Of a stretch of 7,290 bases of DNA, positions 7,190-7,290 are shown in pieces; positions within the stretch are counted from its first letter, which is position 1, and each line of letters opens with the position of its first letter. A model generated the notes under the pieces. It saw only the letters and a list, made by a program, of their open reading frames with translations, was not told where the DNA came from and did not search any database. The position numbers and the translations under genes were made by a program. This DNA comes from Betaproteobacteria bacterium (lineage in GTDB: Bacteria > Pseudomonadota > Gammaproteobacteria > Burkholderiales > Methylophilaceae): positions 1 through 7,290 of the forward strand of contig RFPQ01000036.1 of the NCBI GenBank assembly GCA_009926035.1, in the 5' to 3' direction.

Positions 7190-7207
7190 TTGTCATAAAA
7201 CTGACAA
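7190..7207. repeat. Short inverted repeat just downstream of tal
   Basis: TTGTCA (7190-7195) and TGACAA (7202-7207) form a perfect 6-bp stem around a 6-base loop, starting 9 bases after the tal stop. It is not followed by a T-run, so it is a poor intrinsic terminator. It could protect the tal mRNA 3' end, or bind a protein next to the promoter at 7239. Confidence 0.4.
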
Positions 7208-7226
7208 CAAATAGCTATAAAATCAG

Positions 7227-7261
7227 TAGGGCTAATCATTGACACAAGACGATTAGCCCTA
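7227..7261. repeat. 11-bp perfect inverted repeat (operator-like or terminator-like)
   Basis: TAGGGCTAATC (7227-7237) and GATTAGCCCTA (7251-7261) are perfect reverse complements around 13 bases; the loop can add a 3-bp inner stem (TTG 7239-7241 with CAA 7245-7247). As RNA it could fold after tal, but no U-tract follows on the + strand, so intrinsic termination would be weak. On the - strand TTTT occurs a few bases beyond the stem. As DNA it encloses the -35 box of the next promoter, which favours an operator role. Confidence 0.6.
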
Positions 7262-7267
7262 TATGAT
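7239..7267 (+). promoter_or_regulatory. Near-consensus sigma-70 promoter reading out of the window
   Basis: TTGACA (7239-7244, 6/6) and TATGAT (7262-7267, 5/6) are separated by exactly 17 bp, 11 of 12 consensus bases at optimal spacing and the best promoter match I see in the window. Transcription would start near 7274 and proceed right. An ATG at 7282-7284 follows without a ribosome site; whether it starts a gene cannot be judged because the window ends at 7290. The -35 lies in the loop of the inverted repeat 7227-7261, and the -10 begins right after its right arm. Confidence 0.6.
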
Positions 7268-7290
7268 CGATTTCCTGCTTCATGAAGTTC

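Noticed and set aside
7227..7261. Classical Rho-independent terminator for tal
   Set aside because: The stem is good but only about half GC, the spacing between arms is long (13 bases), and ATATGATCG rather than a T-run follows. Kept as an inverted repeat instead.

Overview
The window carries six protein genes (one cut by the left edge) packed at low GC. It looks like core metabolism of a small-genome betaproteobacterium. The protein sequences read as betaproteobacterial, and the AT-rich DNA, 6-7 bp gaps between convergent genes and one-base stop/start overlap all indicate a streamlined genome. My best guess is the methylotrophic family Methylophilaceae (OM43 / Candidatus Methylopumilus type). 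This is inferred from gene content and style, without any database search.

Layout, left to right. (1) 1-1428, + strand: class I iron-sulfur fumarate hydratase, lacking about 30-35 N-terminal residues. (2) 1436-1978, - strand: an exported protein I do not recognise, convergent with fumarase. (3) 2039-2566, + strand: an exported glutathione-peroxidase-family thiol peroxidase, divergent from (2) across 60 bp. (4) 5754 down to 2573, - strand: a two-gene operon, ppsA (PEP synthase) then ppsR (its kinase/phosphorylase regulator), joined by a TAATG overlap. (5) 5755-6230: the only long gene-free stretch, between divergent ppsA and tal. It holds a good tal promoter -10, phased A-tracts, a 12-bp tandem repeat with an adjoining dyad, and an ORF-like remnant without a usable start. 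(6) 6231-7181, + strand: transaldolase. (7) 7182-7290: two inverted repeats and a near-consensus promoter firing rightward out of the window.

How the genes fit together. Transaldolase rearranges sugar phosphates; in a ribulose-monophosphate methylotroph it would help regenerate the formaldehyde acceptor. PEP synthase turns pyruvate into PEP, and PpsR switches it off or on by modifying a Thr two residues from the catalytic His; both residues are present here. Fumarase would serve the TCA segment or recycle fumarate from purine and arginine synthesis. The peroxidase is a separate envelope stress function.

I saw no mobile element, CRISPR array, tRNA, rRNA, toxin-antitoxin or defence system. No convincing new multi-gene system is present. 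The most interesting signals are non-coding: the promoter embedded in an 11-bp inverted repeat at the right end, and the structured ppsA-tal intergenic region.
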